A stretch of DNA of 64,000 bases from JAJEEA01 sp965243615 (GCA_965243615.1 CBDEVO010000003.1:1798001-1862000), one strand, 5' to 3'. Positions 42,747 through 53,100 are shown, counted from the stretch's first letter. Made by a program: numbers and translations. The notes: generated by a model from the letters alone, not told the origin.

Positions 42747-42997
42747 CCGGAACGCCTCGGCGATCCGAGCCTCCCGCCGCTCGCGGGCGTCTCCGGAGTC
42801 TGGTTGGCGACTCGAGGGGTGAACCGGCCGCCAGAGCGGGCGAGACCGAGGCACCGTTGGAGTTGCGACGGCGCGAATTGGACGAAGTGCTCGCCGACTT
42901 CGACGCACGCGGGGTGGGGCTGCGCTCGTGCGACAACCTGACGCGCGACCAGCTCTACGACGAAGCGACTGGCGGCGGGCCCGATGCGCTTCGTTGA
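42743..42997 (+). CDS. VapB-like antitoxin
   Basis: An 84-residue protein overlapping the previous stop by four bases (ATGA). The C-terminal part (LRRRELDEVLADFDARGV, CDNLTRDQLYDE) has the toxin-binding tail pattern of VapB-type antitoxins; a second locus near 49.9 kb ends in the related DNVSREALYDR. It overlaps the start of a PIN-domain toxin gene by 14 bp. The N-terminal DNA-binding part is not recognisable, so the antitoxin itself may be partial. Confidence 0.65.
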   Translation: MTGTPRRSEPPAARGRLRSLVGDSRGEPAARAGETEAPLELRRRELDEVLADFDARGVGLRSCDNLTRDQLYDEATGGGPDALR

Positions 42998-43181
42998 CAC
43001 CAACGTGCTGCTCTACGCGGTCAGTCCTCTGCCCGAGGACGCCGGCACGCGTCGCCGTGCTCGCGAGTTGCTGAGAGAGCCGGACTTGGCGGTAACCGTA
43101 CAGGTATTCCAGGAGTTCTACCATCAGGCGACGCGCCCAACTCGGCCCGGGCGGCTGTCTGACGCGGCGACGCGACCGTAG
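42984..43181 (+). pseudogene. Truncated VapC (PIN-domain) toxin
   Basis: A 65-residue remnant with the PIN start RFVDTNVLLYAVSP (first catalytic Asp) and EFYHQATRPTRPGRL, then a premature end in unrelated codons. A complete VapC is about 130-140 residues and needs three or four acidic residues; the C-terminal ones are missing. The truncation falls just before hsdM, consistent with insertion of the restriction locus. Confidence 0.8.
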
Positions 43182-43332
43182 GCGGGCAGCGCCGGCGACG
43201 ACGGTCGCCAGGACGGTTGTCGTCGGTCGCCATCACGCCAGCGTCGAATCGATCCTGAGCCGCGTCCCGTGTACGATCGCCAGCACAACCGGGCGTCGAG
43301 ACTCGGCGCGACGACCGACGGCAAGAAACCCG

Positions 43333-45330
43333 ATGACGATGAGTAGCGCCGACCTGCACTGGATCGCCAACTACATCTGGGGCATCGCCGACGACGTCCT
43401 GCGCGACCTCTACGTCCGCGGCAAGTACCGCGACGTCATCCTCCCGATGACCGTGCTGCGCCGGCTGGACGCGGTGCTGGAGGACACCAAGCAGGCGGTG
43501 CTCGACATGAAGGCGGTGCTCGACAAGGCCGGGGTCGTCGAGCAGAGGAACGCCCTGCGGGCGGCGGCGGGGCAGGCGTTCTACAATACCTCGAAGTTCA
43601 CGTTGCGGGACCTGCGCGCCCGGGCCAGCCGGCAGCGGCTCGAGGCCGACTTTCGGGCCTACCTCGACGGGTTCTCGCCCAACGTGCAGGACATCCTCGA
43701 GAGCTTCGAGTTCCGCAACCAGATACCGCGGCTCTCGAAGGCCGACGCCCTCGGCACGCTCATCGAGAAGCTCACCTCGCCGGACGTCAACCTCGGCCCC
43801 GCTCCGGTGAAGAACGACGACGGCTCCGTCCGGCATCCCGGCCTCGACAACCACGGCATGGGCACGATCTTCGAGGAGCTGGTGCGGCGCTTCAACGAGG
43901 AGAACAACGAGGAGGCGGGCGAGCACTGGACGCCGCGCGACGCGGTGCGGCTGATGGCGAAGCTCGTCTTCCTGCCCGTCGCCGACGAGATCCGGTCGGG
44001 CACCTACCTGCTCTACGACGGCGCCTGCGGCACCGGCGGCATGCTGACGGTGGCCGAGGAGACGTTGCGGCAACTTGCGGCCGAGCACGGCAAGGACGTC
44101 TCCACCCACCTCTACGGGCAGGAGATCAACGCCGAGACCTACGCCATCTGCAAGGCCGACCTCCTGCTGAAGGGCGAGGGCGAGGCGGCCGACAACATCG
44201 TCGGCGGCCCGGAGCACTCCACCCTCGCCAACGACGCGTTCCCGTCGCGCGAGTTCGACTTCATGCTCTCGAACCCGCCCTACGGCAAGAGCTGGAAGAC
44301 CGACCTCGAGCGGATGGGCGGCAAGAAGGACATGCGCGACCCGCGCTTCGTCATCGAGCACGCGGGCGACCCCGAGTACTCGCTGGTCACCCGCTCCAGC
44401 GACGGCCAGATGCTCTTCCTTGCCAACAAGCTCTCGAAGATGAAGCGGGGCACGCCGCTCGGCAGCCGCATCGCCGAGGTCCACAACGGCAGCTCCCTGT
44501 TCACCGGCGACGCGGGGCAGGGCGAGAGCAACATCCGACGCTGGATCATCGAGAACGACTGGCTGGAGGCGATCGTGGCCCTCCCGCTCAACATGTTCTA
44601 CAACACCGGCATCGCCACCTACGTCTGGGTGCTGACCAACCGCAAGCCCGAGCACCGGCGCGGCAAGGTGCAGTTGATCGACGCCACGAAGTGGTACCGG
44701 CCGCTGCCCAAGAACCTCGGCAAGAAGAACTGCGAGCTCGGCGAGGAGGACATCGCCCGCATCTGCGACACGTTCCTGGCCTTCGAGGAGACCGAGCAGA
44801 GCAGGATCTTCGACAACGCCGCCTTCGGGTACTGGAAGGTGACGGTCGAGCGACCCCTGCGCATCGAGGGGGCTGACCCGAACCGGGTCTACAGGCCGGC
44901 CGAGATCAAGGAGCTGAAGGAGACCGGCGAGCGGTGCGAGGACGGGGCGGCGATCATCCGGAAGATCCACCAGCGTGGTACGGAGGCCGACCCGCTGCGC
45001 GGCCGGTTTGCGGCCACCGTCGACGGTCGGCCGGCCGTGGTGGAGCACGAGCCCGACACCGACCTGCGCGACACGGAGCAGGTCCCGCTCCAGGAGTCAG
45101 GCGGCATCGAGGCGTTCCTGCGGCGCGAGGTCCTGCCGTACGCCGCCGATGCCTGGTACCGGGCCGACAGCGTGAAGACCGGCTACGAGATCAGCTTTAC
45201 GCGCTACTTCTACAAGCCGCAGCCGATGCGGACGCTGGCGGAGATCCGGGCCGACATCTTGGCCCTGGAGAGCGAGACGGAAGGGCTGCTGGCGGAGATT
45301 CTGGGCCACGGTGAACCGGCCTCCACGTGA
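43333..45330 (+). CDS. hsdM: Type I restriction-modification DNA methyltransferase subunit
   Basis: A 665-residue N6-adenine methyltransferase. The N-terminal helical HsdM domain (VILPMTVLRRLDAVLEDTK) is followed by SAM motif DGACGTGGMLTVAEE near residue 233 and catalytic NPPYGKSW near 315. ATG at 43333 or 43339 both fit. With HsdS it methylates a bipartite target; with HsdR it would restrict unmodified DNA. It leads an operon in which toxin-antitoxin genes sit between each hsd gene. Confidence 0.95.
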   Translation: MTMSSADLHWIANYIWGIADDVLRDLYVRGKYRDVILPMTVLRRLDAVLEDTKQAVLDMKAVLDKAGVVEQRNALRAAAGQAFYNTSKFTLRDLRARASRQRLEADFRAYLDGFSPNVQDILESFEFRNQIPRLSKADALGTLIEKLTSPDVNLGPAPVKNDDGSVRHPGLDNHGMGTIFEELVRRFNEENNEEAGEHWTPRDAVRLMAKLVFLPVADEIRSGTYLLYDGACGTGGMLTVAEETLRQLAAEHGKDVSTHLYGQEINAETYAICKADLLLKGEGEAADNIVGGPEHSTLANDAFPSREFDFMLSNPPYGKSWKTDLERMGGKKDMRDPRFVIEHAGDPEYSLVTRSSDGQMLFLANKLSKMKRGTPLGSRIAEVHNGSSLFTGDAGQGESNIRRWIIENDWLEAIVALPLNMFYNTGIATYVWVLTNRKPEHRRGKVQLIDATKWYRPLPKNLGKKNCELGEEDIARICDTFLAFEETEQSRIFDNAAFGYWKVTVERPLRIEGADPNRVYRPAEIKELKETGERCEDGAAIIRKIHQRGTEADPLRGRFAATVDGRPAVVEHEPDTDLRDTEQVPLQESGGIEAFLRREVLPYAADAWYRADSVKTGYEISFTRYFYKPQPMRTLAEIRADILALESETEGLLAEILGHGEPAST

Positions 45331-45357
45331 GGAAGACGAGCGCAACGGGAGCGGGCA

Positions 45358-45600
45358 ATGACTGACAATCCACCGGAGGAGTCGGGAGCGCGGCCGGCGG
45401 AGATCATCTTCGAGGTCACGGAAGCGGTCGAAGGAGGGTACGACGCCAGGGCGCTCGGCTACAGCATCTACACGCAGGGAGAGAGCTGGGACGACCTGAA
45501 GGAGATGGCGAGAGACGCCGTGCTCTGCCACTTCGACGAGGACAGGGCCCCGCGTGTGATCCGGCTTCATTTCGTGCGGGAAGAGGCCATCGCAGTATGA
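45358..45600 (+). CDS. hicB: HicB-like antitoxin
   Basis: An 80-residue protein of the HicB/DUF1902 type: a partial RNase H-like beta sheet (IIFEVTEAVEGGYDARALG, YTQGESWDDLKEMARDAVLCHF) without the C-terminal DNA-binding domain that longer HicB proteins have. Its stop overlaps the hicA start by four bases, the normal tight coupling. It lies 27 bp after hsdM. Confidence 0.8.
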   Translation: MTDNPPEESGARPAEIIFEVTEAVEGGYDARALGYSIYTQGESWDDLKEMARDAVLCHFDEDRAPRVIRLHFVREEAIAV

Positions 45601-45845
45601 AGCTGCCTCGCGACCTCTCGGGCACCGAGGTCGCCCGGAGGCTCGCTCGCCACTACGGCTACCGCGTGACTCGGAACCGGGGCAGTCACATGGCGGTGAC
45701 GTTGACGGCAGGAGGCGAGCAGCATCAGGTGACCGTACCACGGCATCGCGACGTGCGAATCGGCACGCTGGACGCAATCATCGCCGATGTGGCGGCGTTC
45801 CTCGGCCTGCCCAAGCAAGCAGTACGGGATACCCTCTTTGGTTGA
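45597..45845 (+). CDS. hicA: HicA mRNA interferase toxin
   Basis: An 82-residue double-stranded RNA-binding fold toxin. The catalytic histidine lies in RNRGSHMAVTL, and the C-terminal region (LDAIIADVAAFLGLPKQA) is typical of the family. HicA cleaves mRNA and is neutralised by HicB. The hsdS start is four bases after its stop, so toxin and specificity subunit share one transcript. Confidence 0.9.
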   Translation: MKLPRDLSGTEVARRLARHYGYRVTRNRGSHMAVTLTAGGEQHQVTVPRHRDVRIGTLDAIIADVAAFLGLPKQAVRDTLFG

Positions 45846-45849
45846 TGTG

Positions 45850-47370
45850 ATGGCCGCCGAACTCAGGCCGTACCGGCGCTACAACGAGTCCGGGGTGGAG
45901 TGGCTGGGTAAAGTGCCTGCGCATTGGGAGGTGCGGCGCCTTCGCACGATCGCTGAGATGCGAGTCAGCAACGTCGACAAGCACTCGAGAGACGGCGAAC
46001 GGCCGATACGTCTCTGCAACTACGTGGATGTCTACAGGGCAGACCGCATTCGCGTGGAAATGCCGCTCATGGCCGCCACGGCAGCGCCAGAGGAGATCGA
46101 GAAGTTCCGGCTGCGTTCGGGTGACGTGCTCATCACCAAGGACTCGGAGGCATGGAACGACATCGGGGTGCCGGCTCTCGTCGAAGGAGCTACGGACGAC
46201 ACGATCTGCGGCTACCATCTGGCATTGCTGCGGCCGTTCTCAGGCTGTGTCAGTGGCGGTTTCCTGTTCCGAGCGGTGGAGAGTTCAGCGGTTGCTTGCC
46301 AGTTTCATGTACGCGCCAATGGGGTGACGAGGTACGGCCTCACGCAAGACGCGATCAAGTCTGCATGGGTGCCCGTTCCACCGCCTCCCGAACAGGTCGC
46401 TATCGTCCGCTTCCTCGACCACGCCGACCGGCGCATCCGGCGTTACTTCCGCGCCAAGCAGAAGCTGATCGCGCTGTTGGAGGAGCAGAAGCGGGTCATC
46501 ATTCACAAGGCCGTCACGGGGGAGGTCGACGTGCGGACGGGGCGACCGTATCCGGCGTATAAGGATTCGGGGGTTGAGTGGCTGGGACGTGTCCCTAGGC
46601 ATTGGGAACGGACGCGGTTGAAGACGGTCCTGCGTTCGGTAGATCGAAGGTCGGTTGACGGCCAGGAGACGCTCCTGTCATTGCGACGCGATCACGGCGT
46701 CGTGATCTACGCCGAGCACTTCTCTCATCCGCCGCAGAGTAGCTCGCTTGTCGGCTTCAAGCTGGTCGAGGCCGGCCAGCTTGTGGTGAATCGACTTCAG
46801 GCGAATAACGGGCTCGTATTCTGCTCCGCGCTCGATGGTGCCGTGAGTCCTGACTATTCGGTTTTCGAGAAGAAGAAGTACCCGATCCACATGCGTTTCT
46901 TAAGCGATCTCCTTCGGACGCCAATGGTCCGAGCTCACTTTTGGCGCCGTTCCACGGGACTGGGCACGGGAAGCGCCGGGTTTCTGCGGCTCTATGACGA
47001 TCAGTTTCTCTCCACGCCCGTGGCTGTACCGCCTCTGACTGAGCAAGCGGCGATCATGGAATTTGTGGATCAGAATCTCGGCACGCAGACTGCCGTCGCT
47101 TGCGCGAGGCGCGAAGTCGAGCGACTCGGCGAATACCGCGCGCGCTTGATCGCCGACGCCGTCACGGGCAAGGTCGATGTTCGAGAGGCCGCGGCGGGAC
47201 TCTCGGAACCAGATCCGCTGGCCGAGGAAGAGGATACCGATGGCGATTCCCGTCGGCACGCCGGCTCGGAGGCGAGCGGGGAGGCGAAGGACGGCGGCCC
47301 GCTGCCGCATGTCGTCGACACGAAGCGGTCTGGGGCGGTGGCAGGCGAGCTGATGGCGGAAGGGAGGTGA
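45850..47370 (+). CDS. hsdS: Type I restriction specificity subunit
   Basis: A 506-residue HsdS with two target-recognition domains. The diagnostic opening of each half is YNESGVEWLGKVPAHWEVRRL near residue 9 and YKDSGVEWLGRVPRHWERTRL near 238; each is followed by a variable region and closed by a conserved coiled spacer (PPPEQVAIVRFLDH..., VPPLTEQAAIMEFVD...) ending in VTGEVDVR and VTGKVDVR. The length spans the normal two-domain form. It determines which DNA sequence HsdM modifies. A long polar C-terminal tail is extra. Confidence 0.93.
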   Translation: MAAELRPYRRYNESGVEWLGKVPAHWEVRRLRTIAEMRVSNVDKHSRDGERPIRLCNYVDVYRADRIRVEMPLMAATAAPEEIEKFRLRSGDVLITKDSEAWNDIGVPALVEGATDDTICGYHLALLRPFSGCVSGGFLFRAVESSAVACQFHVRANGVTRYGLTQDAIKSAWVPVPPPPEQVAIVRFLDHADRRIRRYFRAKQKLIALLEEQKRVIIHKAVTGEVDVRTGRPYPAYKDSGVEWLGRVPRHWERTRLKTVLRSVDRRSVDGQETLLSLRRDHGVVIYAEHFSHPPQSSSLVGFKLVEAGQLVVNRLQANNGLVFCSALDGAVSPDYSVFEKKKYPIHMRFLSDLLRTPMVRAHFWRRSTGLGTGSAGFLRLYDDQFLSTPVAVPPLTEQAAIMEFVDQNLGTQTAVACARREVERLGEYRARLIADAVTGKVDVREAAAGLSEPDPLAEEEDTDGDSRRHAGSEASGEAKDGGPLPHVVDTKRSGAVAGELMAEGR

Positions 47371-47374
47371 ACGG

Positions 47375-47598
47375 ATGGACTGGGAAACCTGCCCGGCCGT
47401 GGAACGTAGCGTCGGCAAGATCAGCGGGCCTGGGCCTTCACCGGAACAAGAGTGCCGGTATACGCCGTCTTCGAGAACCTCGCCGGCGGCGCCACGATCG
47501 AGGAGTTCGTCAAGTGGTTCCCCGACGCCGACAGACAAGAGGTTCGGGCGGTGCCGGAACACGAAGTCAAGGCCCTGAGAGATGCGCTGGCCGGTTGA
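47375..47598 (+). pseudogene. Frameshifted DUF433 antitoxin-like gene
   Basis: The gene begins MDWETCPAVERSVGKISG with a good GGAGGTGA site right after hsdS. At 47424-47430 one base is missing in a G-rich stretch. In another frame the reading resumes as AWAFTGTRVPVYAVFENLAG and runs to TGA at 47598. Joined, the two parts give a complete DUF433 protein of about 74 residues. DUF433 genes are usually antitoxins next to a DUF5615 PIN-like toxin, which is absent here. Confidence 0.8.
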
Positions 47599-47624
47599 GG
47601 TTAGCGGCAGCACGCGAGAAGACC

Positions 47625-47924
47625 ATGGGCGACGAATCGGACCTGCTCGATCGTATCACCGTGCGGCCGGACGTCTTCGGCGGAAAGCCGATCATCCGGG
47701 ACATGCGGATCGCCGTGGAGCATGTTCTCGGGATGCTGGCGGCGGGAGACGCGGCGGAGGTGATTCTGCGGGAGTACCCGGGACTGGAGCGCGAGGACGT
47801 CCGTGCCTGCCTGCGATTCGCGCATGGTTCGGTGGCCGGGGAGCAGGTGCATGACCGACTGGCGGTGGGCGAAGCTCCGCGGGAGGGTCGGGACGCCTCG
47901 GAGGTCGGCAACAGGAAGGTGTAG
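47625..47924 (+). CDS. DUF433 domain protein
   Basis: A 99-residue protein with the family core ITVRPDVFGGKPIIRDMRI, VLGMLAAGDAAEVILREYP and REDVRACLRFAH. This is a second DUF433 copy directly after the broken one and unlike it in detail, so the pair are not a recent duplication. Its likely partner toxin (DUF5615) is not seen downstream; the following 200 bp hold no gene I can support. The C-terminal 25 residues are non-conserved. Confidence 0.8.
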   Translation: MGDESDLLDRITVRPDVFGGKPIIRDMRIAVEHVLGMLAAGDAAEVILREYPGLEREDVRACLRFAHGSVAGEQVHDRLAVGEAPREGRDASEVGNRKV

Positions 47925-48127
47925 AGGATGGGGTCGGTCGAATCGAGGGCACGGGACCCGGGGCAAACCCGAACCGATGATGCAAGGCTCATGAAGCACG
48001 ACGCCGAGACACTGAGCGTGACAGAGCCACGGCCCCCGGGGGCGCACACGCGGTCCGGTGGGCCCGCCCGCGTCGCGTTTCGCTTTTACGCTCGGGTGTT
48101 CGAGTTCGGTTCTCTGGGGGTGCGCGG

Positions 48128-49291
48128 GTGAGCGGCCAGCGGGTGAGGGCGGCGCTGGAACCGGCGGTACTGCGTTGGGCGCGCGAGCGTGCGGGCCTGG
48201 GGGCGGAGGCCGTTGCGGCCAAGATGGGCGTGCGGCCGGAGCAGGTCGAGGGGTGGGAGCGGTCGGGCAGGATCAGCGTGTCGCAGGCGGACAGGCTGGC
48301 GCGGCACACTCACACACCGGTTGGGTACCTATACCTGCGTGAGCCCCCGGAAGATGACCTGCCGATAGCGGACTTCCGCGCCGCTCGCGGCAGTGGGGCG
48401 TGGCGCCCGAGCCCGGACCTGCTGGACACCGTGCACGCCATGACGCGGCGGCAGGCGTGGATGCGGGAGGAGCTGGTGGAAGACGGCGCGGAGGCGCTGC
48501 CGTTCGTCGGGCGGGCGGCTGGGCGGGCGGCCGCGGAGGCGGCGGCCGCGATGCGTGAGTCCCTGGGGTTGACGGTCGACTGGAGTTCGCGACGCCGTTC
48601 GTGGGCTGATGCGCTACGGCGGCTGCGTGATCGGGCGGAGGCGAGCGGCATTCTGGTCGTGTTCAATGGCATCGTGGGCAACAATACCCACCGGAGGCTG
48701 GATCGGAAGGAGTTCCAGGGCTTTGCCCTGGTGGATCGGCATGCGCCGCTCATCTTCGTGAACAGCGCTGACTTCAAGGCGGCGCAGATGTTCACGTTGG
48801 CGCATGAGCTCGCTCACGTGTTTGCCGGTGCGACGGGCCTGTCGAACCTCGAGGTCGATTGGGCTCCGGACCACCAAGTGGAGCGGTTCTGCAACGGGGT
48901 CGCAGCGGAGTTTCTGGTGCCTGAAGAGCAGTTGATGGCGCACTGGAGTCGGGCCGACGCGGTCGGGGACGCGATGCAGGCGGTCGCCAGGCGGTTCAGG
49001 GTGAGCGTGCTGGTGGCGGCGCGGCGAGCGCTGGACCTGCGATTGATCGGCCAGAGCGATTTCAGGAGCATCTACGACGGCTACGGCGAGCAGGCGCTTC
49101 GCAGGCGGGAGGAGACGGCGGGGGGGAACTTCTGGAACAGTCAGAATGTTCGGATCGGCCGGCGCTTCGGCGCGGCCGTAAGTCGGGCCGTCAAAGAGGG
49201 GCGGCTTTCCTATCGGGAAGCGTACTCCCTCACGGGGTTGCGCGGTGACACGTTCGATGTCTTCATGCGTTCATTGGATTCGATGAAGTGA
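48128..49291 (+). CDS. XRE-HTH and ImmA/IrrE metallopeptidase
   Basis: A 387-residue regulator. Residues about 15-60 are an XRE-type helix-turn-helix (GLGAEAVAAKMGVRPEQVEGWE). The peptidase HELAHVFAG near residue 227 is the zinc motif HExxH of ImmA/IrrE proteins, which cleave a repressor. Blocks GVAAEFLVPEEQL and RFRVSVLVAARRALDL follow. Its stop overlaps the GTG start of a PIN-toxin gene, the standard gene pair in which this protein serves as the antitoxin. Confidence 0.9.
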   Translation: MSGQRVRAALEPAVLRWARERAGLGAEAVAAKMGVRPEQVEGWERSGRISVSQADRLARHTHTPVGYLYLREPPEDDLPIADFRAARGSGAWRPSPDLLDTVHAMTRRQAWMREELVEDGAEALPFVGRAAGRAAAEAAAAMRESLGLTVDWSSRRRSWADALRRLRDRAEASGILVVFNGIVGNNTHRRLDRKEFQGFALVDRHAPLIFVNSADFKAAQMFTLAHELAHVFAGATGLSNLEVDWAPDHQVERFCNGVAAEFLVPEEQLMAHWSRADAVGDAMQAVARRFRVSVLVAARRALDLRLIGQSDFRSIYDGYGEQALRRREETAGGNFWNSQNVRIGRRFGAAVSRAVKEGRLSYREAYSLTGLRGDTFDVFMRSLDSMK

Positions 49292-49788
49292 CGGACAATG
49301 TGTTCGCGCTCGACGCGAATGTCTTCATCGAGGCGCACAGGCGCTATTACGGACTCGACTTGTGTCCGGGCTTCTGGGAGTGTCTGCGGCACTTCGGCGA
49401 TCTCGGGCGGCTGCTGACCATCGACCGGGTGCGCGCAGAGTTGTTGCGGGGCGGCGATGCCTTGTCGCAGTGGATCAGGGCTTCGCCGGAAGGGCTGTTC
49501 GTTTCATCGGGGCAGCCCGCCGTGGTTGAGACGTTCATCGAGATGATGGATTGGGTCGAGACGAACGGACAGTTCCGGCGGGCCGCCAAGGCAGAGTTTG
49601 CGACGTCGGCGGATGGCTGGTTGGCGGCGTACGCGAAGGTGCACGGTGCCGTACTGGTCACGCATGAACAGTACAGTCCCAACGTGAAGCGTCGGGTGCC
49701 GCTGGGGAACATCTGCCGGCAGTTCGGCGTGCGGGTGCAGGACACGTTCTCGATGCTACGCGAGCTGGATGTGCGTTTTCGGTGGTGA
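49288..49788 (+). CDS. DUF4411 PIN-like toxin
   Basis: A 166-residue PIN-fold protein starting at a GTG that overlaps the ImmA stop. Acidic residues typical of PIN nucleases are present: FALDANVFIEA (first Asp), DRVRAELL, and SADGWLAAYAKVHGAVLVTHE (DUF4411 signature). It probably cleaves RNA and is held by the upstream HTH-peptidase protein. Confidence 0.88.
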   Translation: MTDNVFALDANVFIEAHRRYYGLDLCPGFWECLRHFGDLGRLLTIDRVRAELLRGGDALSQWIRASPEGLFVSSGQPAVVETFIEMMDWVETNGQFRRAAKAEFATSADGWLAAYAKVHGAVLVTHEQYSPNVKRRVPLGNICRQFGVRVQDTFSMLRELDVRFRW

Positions 49789-49853
49789 GCGGTTGACGGC
49801 GCGTGCCGTGCTGACGGCGGGACCGTGATATCGTGACGACGTAGGCTGCGCCC

Positions 49854-50144
49854 ATGAGGACCATCACGGTATCGGTTGACGACGAGACGTATTGGCGCGC
49901 CCGAATCCTGGCGGCGGAGCTCGACACGTCGGTGTCCGCCCTGGTGCGTGGCTTTCTCGAACGGCTGGTTCGAGAGGGGGCCGACGGCAACCGTGAGCAT
50001 GGAGCGGACGGGGAGACGGAAGCGGAACGCCGGGAGCGGCTGCTGGACGAGGTCTTCGAGGATATCTGCGCGACCCGTGACGGATTCAAGGCGGCGGACA
50101 ACGTCAGTCGGGAGGCATTGTACGACCGGAATGCGATTCGTTGA
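49854..50144 (+). CDS. VapB-like antitoxin
   Basis: A 96-residue protein with a ribbon-helix-helix-type N terminus (MRTITVSVDDETYWRARILA, SVSALVRGFLERL) and a VapC-binding tail (DNVSREALYDR). Its stop lies 14 bp inside the start of a vapC stub, the same overlap as at 42.98 kb. The antitoxin looks intact. Confidence 0.82.
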   Translation: MRTITVSVDDETYWRARILAAELDTSVSALVRGFLERLVREGADGNREHGADGETEAERRERLLDEVFEDICATRDGFKAADNVSREALYDRNAIR

Positions 50145-50193
50145 CAGCGGCGTGCTGACCAATCGGTTCCGCGAGCACGGGAGGCGGACATAG
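50131..50193 (+). pseudogene. VapC stub (PIN-domain remnant)
   Basis: Only 20 codons remain (RFVDSGVLTNRF...) of a PIN toxin. The first eight residues match the VapC start except that the motif Asn is Gly. It ends where the hsdR coding sequence begins. Confidence 0.7.
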
Positions 50194-53100
50194 CCACCGA
50201 CACCTCGGAGCGCGGCCTCGAACGGCTGATCTGCACGGTGCTGGCCGGCCATCCCTGCGATCCGGCGAAGGAGGGCAGAGTCGCGGAGGTGCGTCCGGGC
50301 TACGGCGGTGCCGGCTGGAGCTGCGCGAGTGCCCACGACTACGACCGCGAGTTCTGCGTCGATGGGGTCCAGCTCGCGGCCTTCCTGCATGCCACCCAGC
50401 CGGACGCCGCCCCTGCGCTGGCCCTGCACGCGGACGGCCCCACGCGGCGGAAGTTCCTCGCCCGGCTGCAGGGTGAAATCTCGAAGCGCGGCGCTATCGA
50501 CGTGCTGCGCCACGGCGTCAGGCACGGTGCGCACGGCGTGGAGCTGTTCTACGGTACGCCGTCGGCCGGGAACCCGCAGGCGCAGGCCCGCTTCGAGCAG
50601 AACCGCTTCACGGTCGTCCGGCAGCTTCGCTACAGCCGCGACGACTCGCAGCGGGCGCTCGACATCGGTCTGTTCATCAACGGCCTGCCCGTCTTCACCT
50701 TCGAGTTGAAGAACAGCTTGACCAAGCAGACGGTGGCCGACGCGGTCGAGCAGTACCGGCGAGACCGCAACCCGCGCGAGAAGCTGTTCGAGCTCGGCCG
50801 CTGCGTCGCCCACTTCGCGGTGGACGAGAGCGAGGTGCGCTTCTGCACGCATCTCAAGGGGAAGGCGTCCTGGTTTCTGCCCTTCAACCGGGGGCTGGAA
50901 CGACGGCGCCGGCAATCCGCCCAAACCGAACGGCATCAAGACCGACTACTTGTGGCGTGAGGTGCTGGCCCGCGAGAGCCTCACGAACGTCCTGGAGAAC
51001 TACGCCCAGGTGGTGGAGGCGAAGGACGAGAAGAGCGGCCGGAAGAAGCGGACGCAGGTCTGGCCCCGCTACCACCAACTCGATGTCGTGCGGCGGTTAC
51101 TCGCCGACGCCGCCGCGCACGGCGTGGGCCGGCGCTACCTGGTCCAGCACTCGGCGGGCAGCGGCAAGAGCAACTCCATCGCCTGGCTGGCCCACCAGCT
51201 CATCGGGCTCGAGCGGGACGGCGCCCCGGTCTTCGACTCGATCGTCGTCGTCACCGACCGGCTCATCCTCGACCGGCAGATCCGCGACACCATCAGGCAG
51301 TACGCCCAGGTCGGCGCGACGGTGGGCCACGCGGAGCGTTCCGACAACCTGCGGAAGTTCATCGCGTCCGGCAAGAAGATCATCATCTCTACCGTCCAGA
51401 AGTTCCCGCAGATCCTCGACGAGATCGACAACGATCAGCGTAGTCGGCGCTTCGCCATCATCATCGACGAGGCCCACTCCAGCCAGGGCGGCCGCACGTC
51501 GGCGTCCATGTCGGCCGCGCTCGGGGCGACCGGCGAGGAGGGCGAGGACGAGACCTTCGAGGACAAGATCAACCGCGTGATGGAGTCGCGCCGGCTGCTC
51601 CCCAACGCCAGCTACTTCGCGTTCACCGCCACCCCGAAGAACAAGACGCTGGAGATCTTCGGCGCGCCCGACCCGCAGCCCGACGGCGCCGTGCGGCACC
51701 GCGCCTTCCACAGCTACACCATGAAGCAGGCGATACAGGAAGGCTTCATCCTGGACGTGCTGGCCCACTACACGCCGGTGGCCAGCTTCTACCGGCTCGC
51801 CAAGACCGGTGGAGGACGACCCGGAGTTCGACGCCAGGAAGGCGCAGAAGAAGCTGCGGCGCTTCGTCGAGGGCCACGACCACGCGATCCGCCTCAAGGC
51901 CGAGATCATGGTCGACCACTTCCACGAGCAGGTCGTCGCCAAGAACAAGATCGGCGGTGCGGCGCGGGCGATGGTCGTCACCAACGGCATCGGGCGGGCG
52001 ATCCAGTACTTCCACGCAATCCGCGAGTACCTGAAGGCGCGCAAGAGCCCGTATGCGGCCATCGTCGCCTTCTCCGGCGAGCCCGAGTACGGCGGCCGGA
52101 AGGTGACCGAGGGGTTGCTGAACGGCTTCCCGTCCGGCCAGATCGCCCAGAATATCCAGCAGGATCCGTACCGCTTCCTCGTCTGCGCCGACAAGTTCCA
52201 GACCGGCTACGACGAGCCACTGCTGCACACCATGTACGTCGACAAGACGCTGTCCGGCATCAAGGCGGTGCAGACCCTGTCGCGCCTCAACCGGGCGCAC
52301 CCGAAGAAGCACGACGTCTTCGTGCTCGATTTCCTGAACGACGCCGACACCATCCGCGATGCCTTCGCCGACTTCTACCGCGCCACGATCCTGGCCGGCG
52401 AGACCGACCCCGACAAGCTGCACGACCTGCAGGCGGACCTCGACGCCGCCCAGGTCTACTCGCCCGAGCAGGTCGACGACCTCGTCCGCCGCTACCTCGA
52501 CGGGGCCGAGCGCGACGAGCTCGACTCGATCCTCGACGTCTGCGTGGCGGTCTACGTGCACGAGCTGGACGAGGACGCGCAGGTCGACTTCAAGGGCAAG
52601 GCCAAGGCCTTCGTGCGGACGTACGGCTTCCTGTCCTGCGTGCTGCCCTACACGAACGCCGAGTGGGAGAAGCGCTCCATCTTCCTGAACTTCTTGATCT
52701 CGAAGCTCCCGGCCCCCGACGACGAAGACCTGTCCAAGGGCATCCTCGACGCCATCGACATGGACAGCTACCGCGTCGAGAAGCGGGCGACGCAGAAGAT
52801 CCTGCTGCCCGACGAGGACGCCGAGATCGAGCCGGTGCCGACCAGCGGCGGCGGACAGCGCCCCGATCCCGAGCTCGACCGCCTCTCCAACATCCTCCGG
52901 GCGTTCAACGACCTGTTCGGCGACATCGCCTGGGAGGACCGCGACCGCGTGGGCGAGCTCATCACCAGGACCATCCCCGCCCGGGTGGCCGCCGACGCCG
53001 CCTTCAGGAACGCCCGGCAGAACTCCGACGACGCCAACGCCAGCATCGAGCACGACAGGGTGCTGGCCCGCATCGTGACCGGCATGGTCAAGGACGACGC

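Noticed and set aside
47925..48127. A small gene between the DUF433 gene and the ImmA gene (a DUF5615 toxin was sought)
   Set aside because: No reading frame in this stretch carries a PIN-like motif; nothing supports a toxin gene.
50885..51820. Programmed ribosomal frameshifting in hsdR
   Set aside because: Both shifts need a one-base correction at ordinary G runs without slippery heptamers or a following pseudoknot; mutation or sequencing error is simpler.
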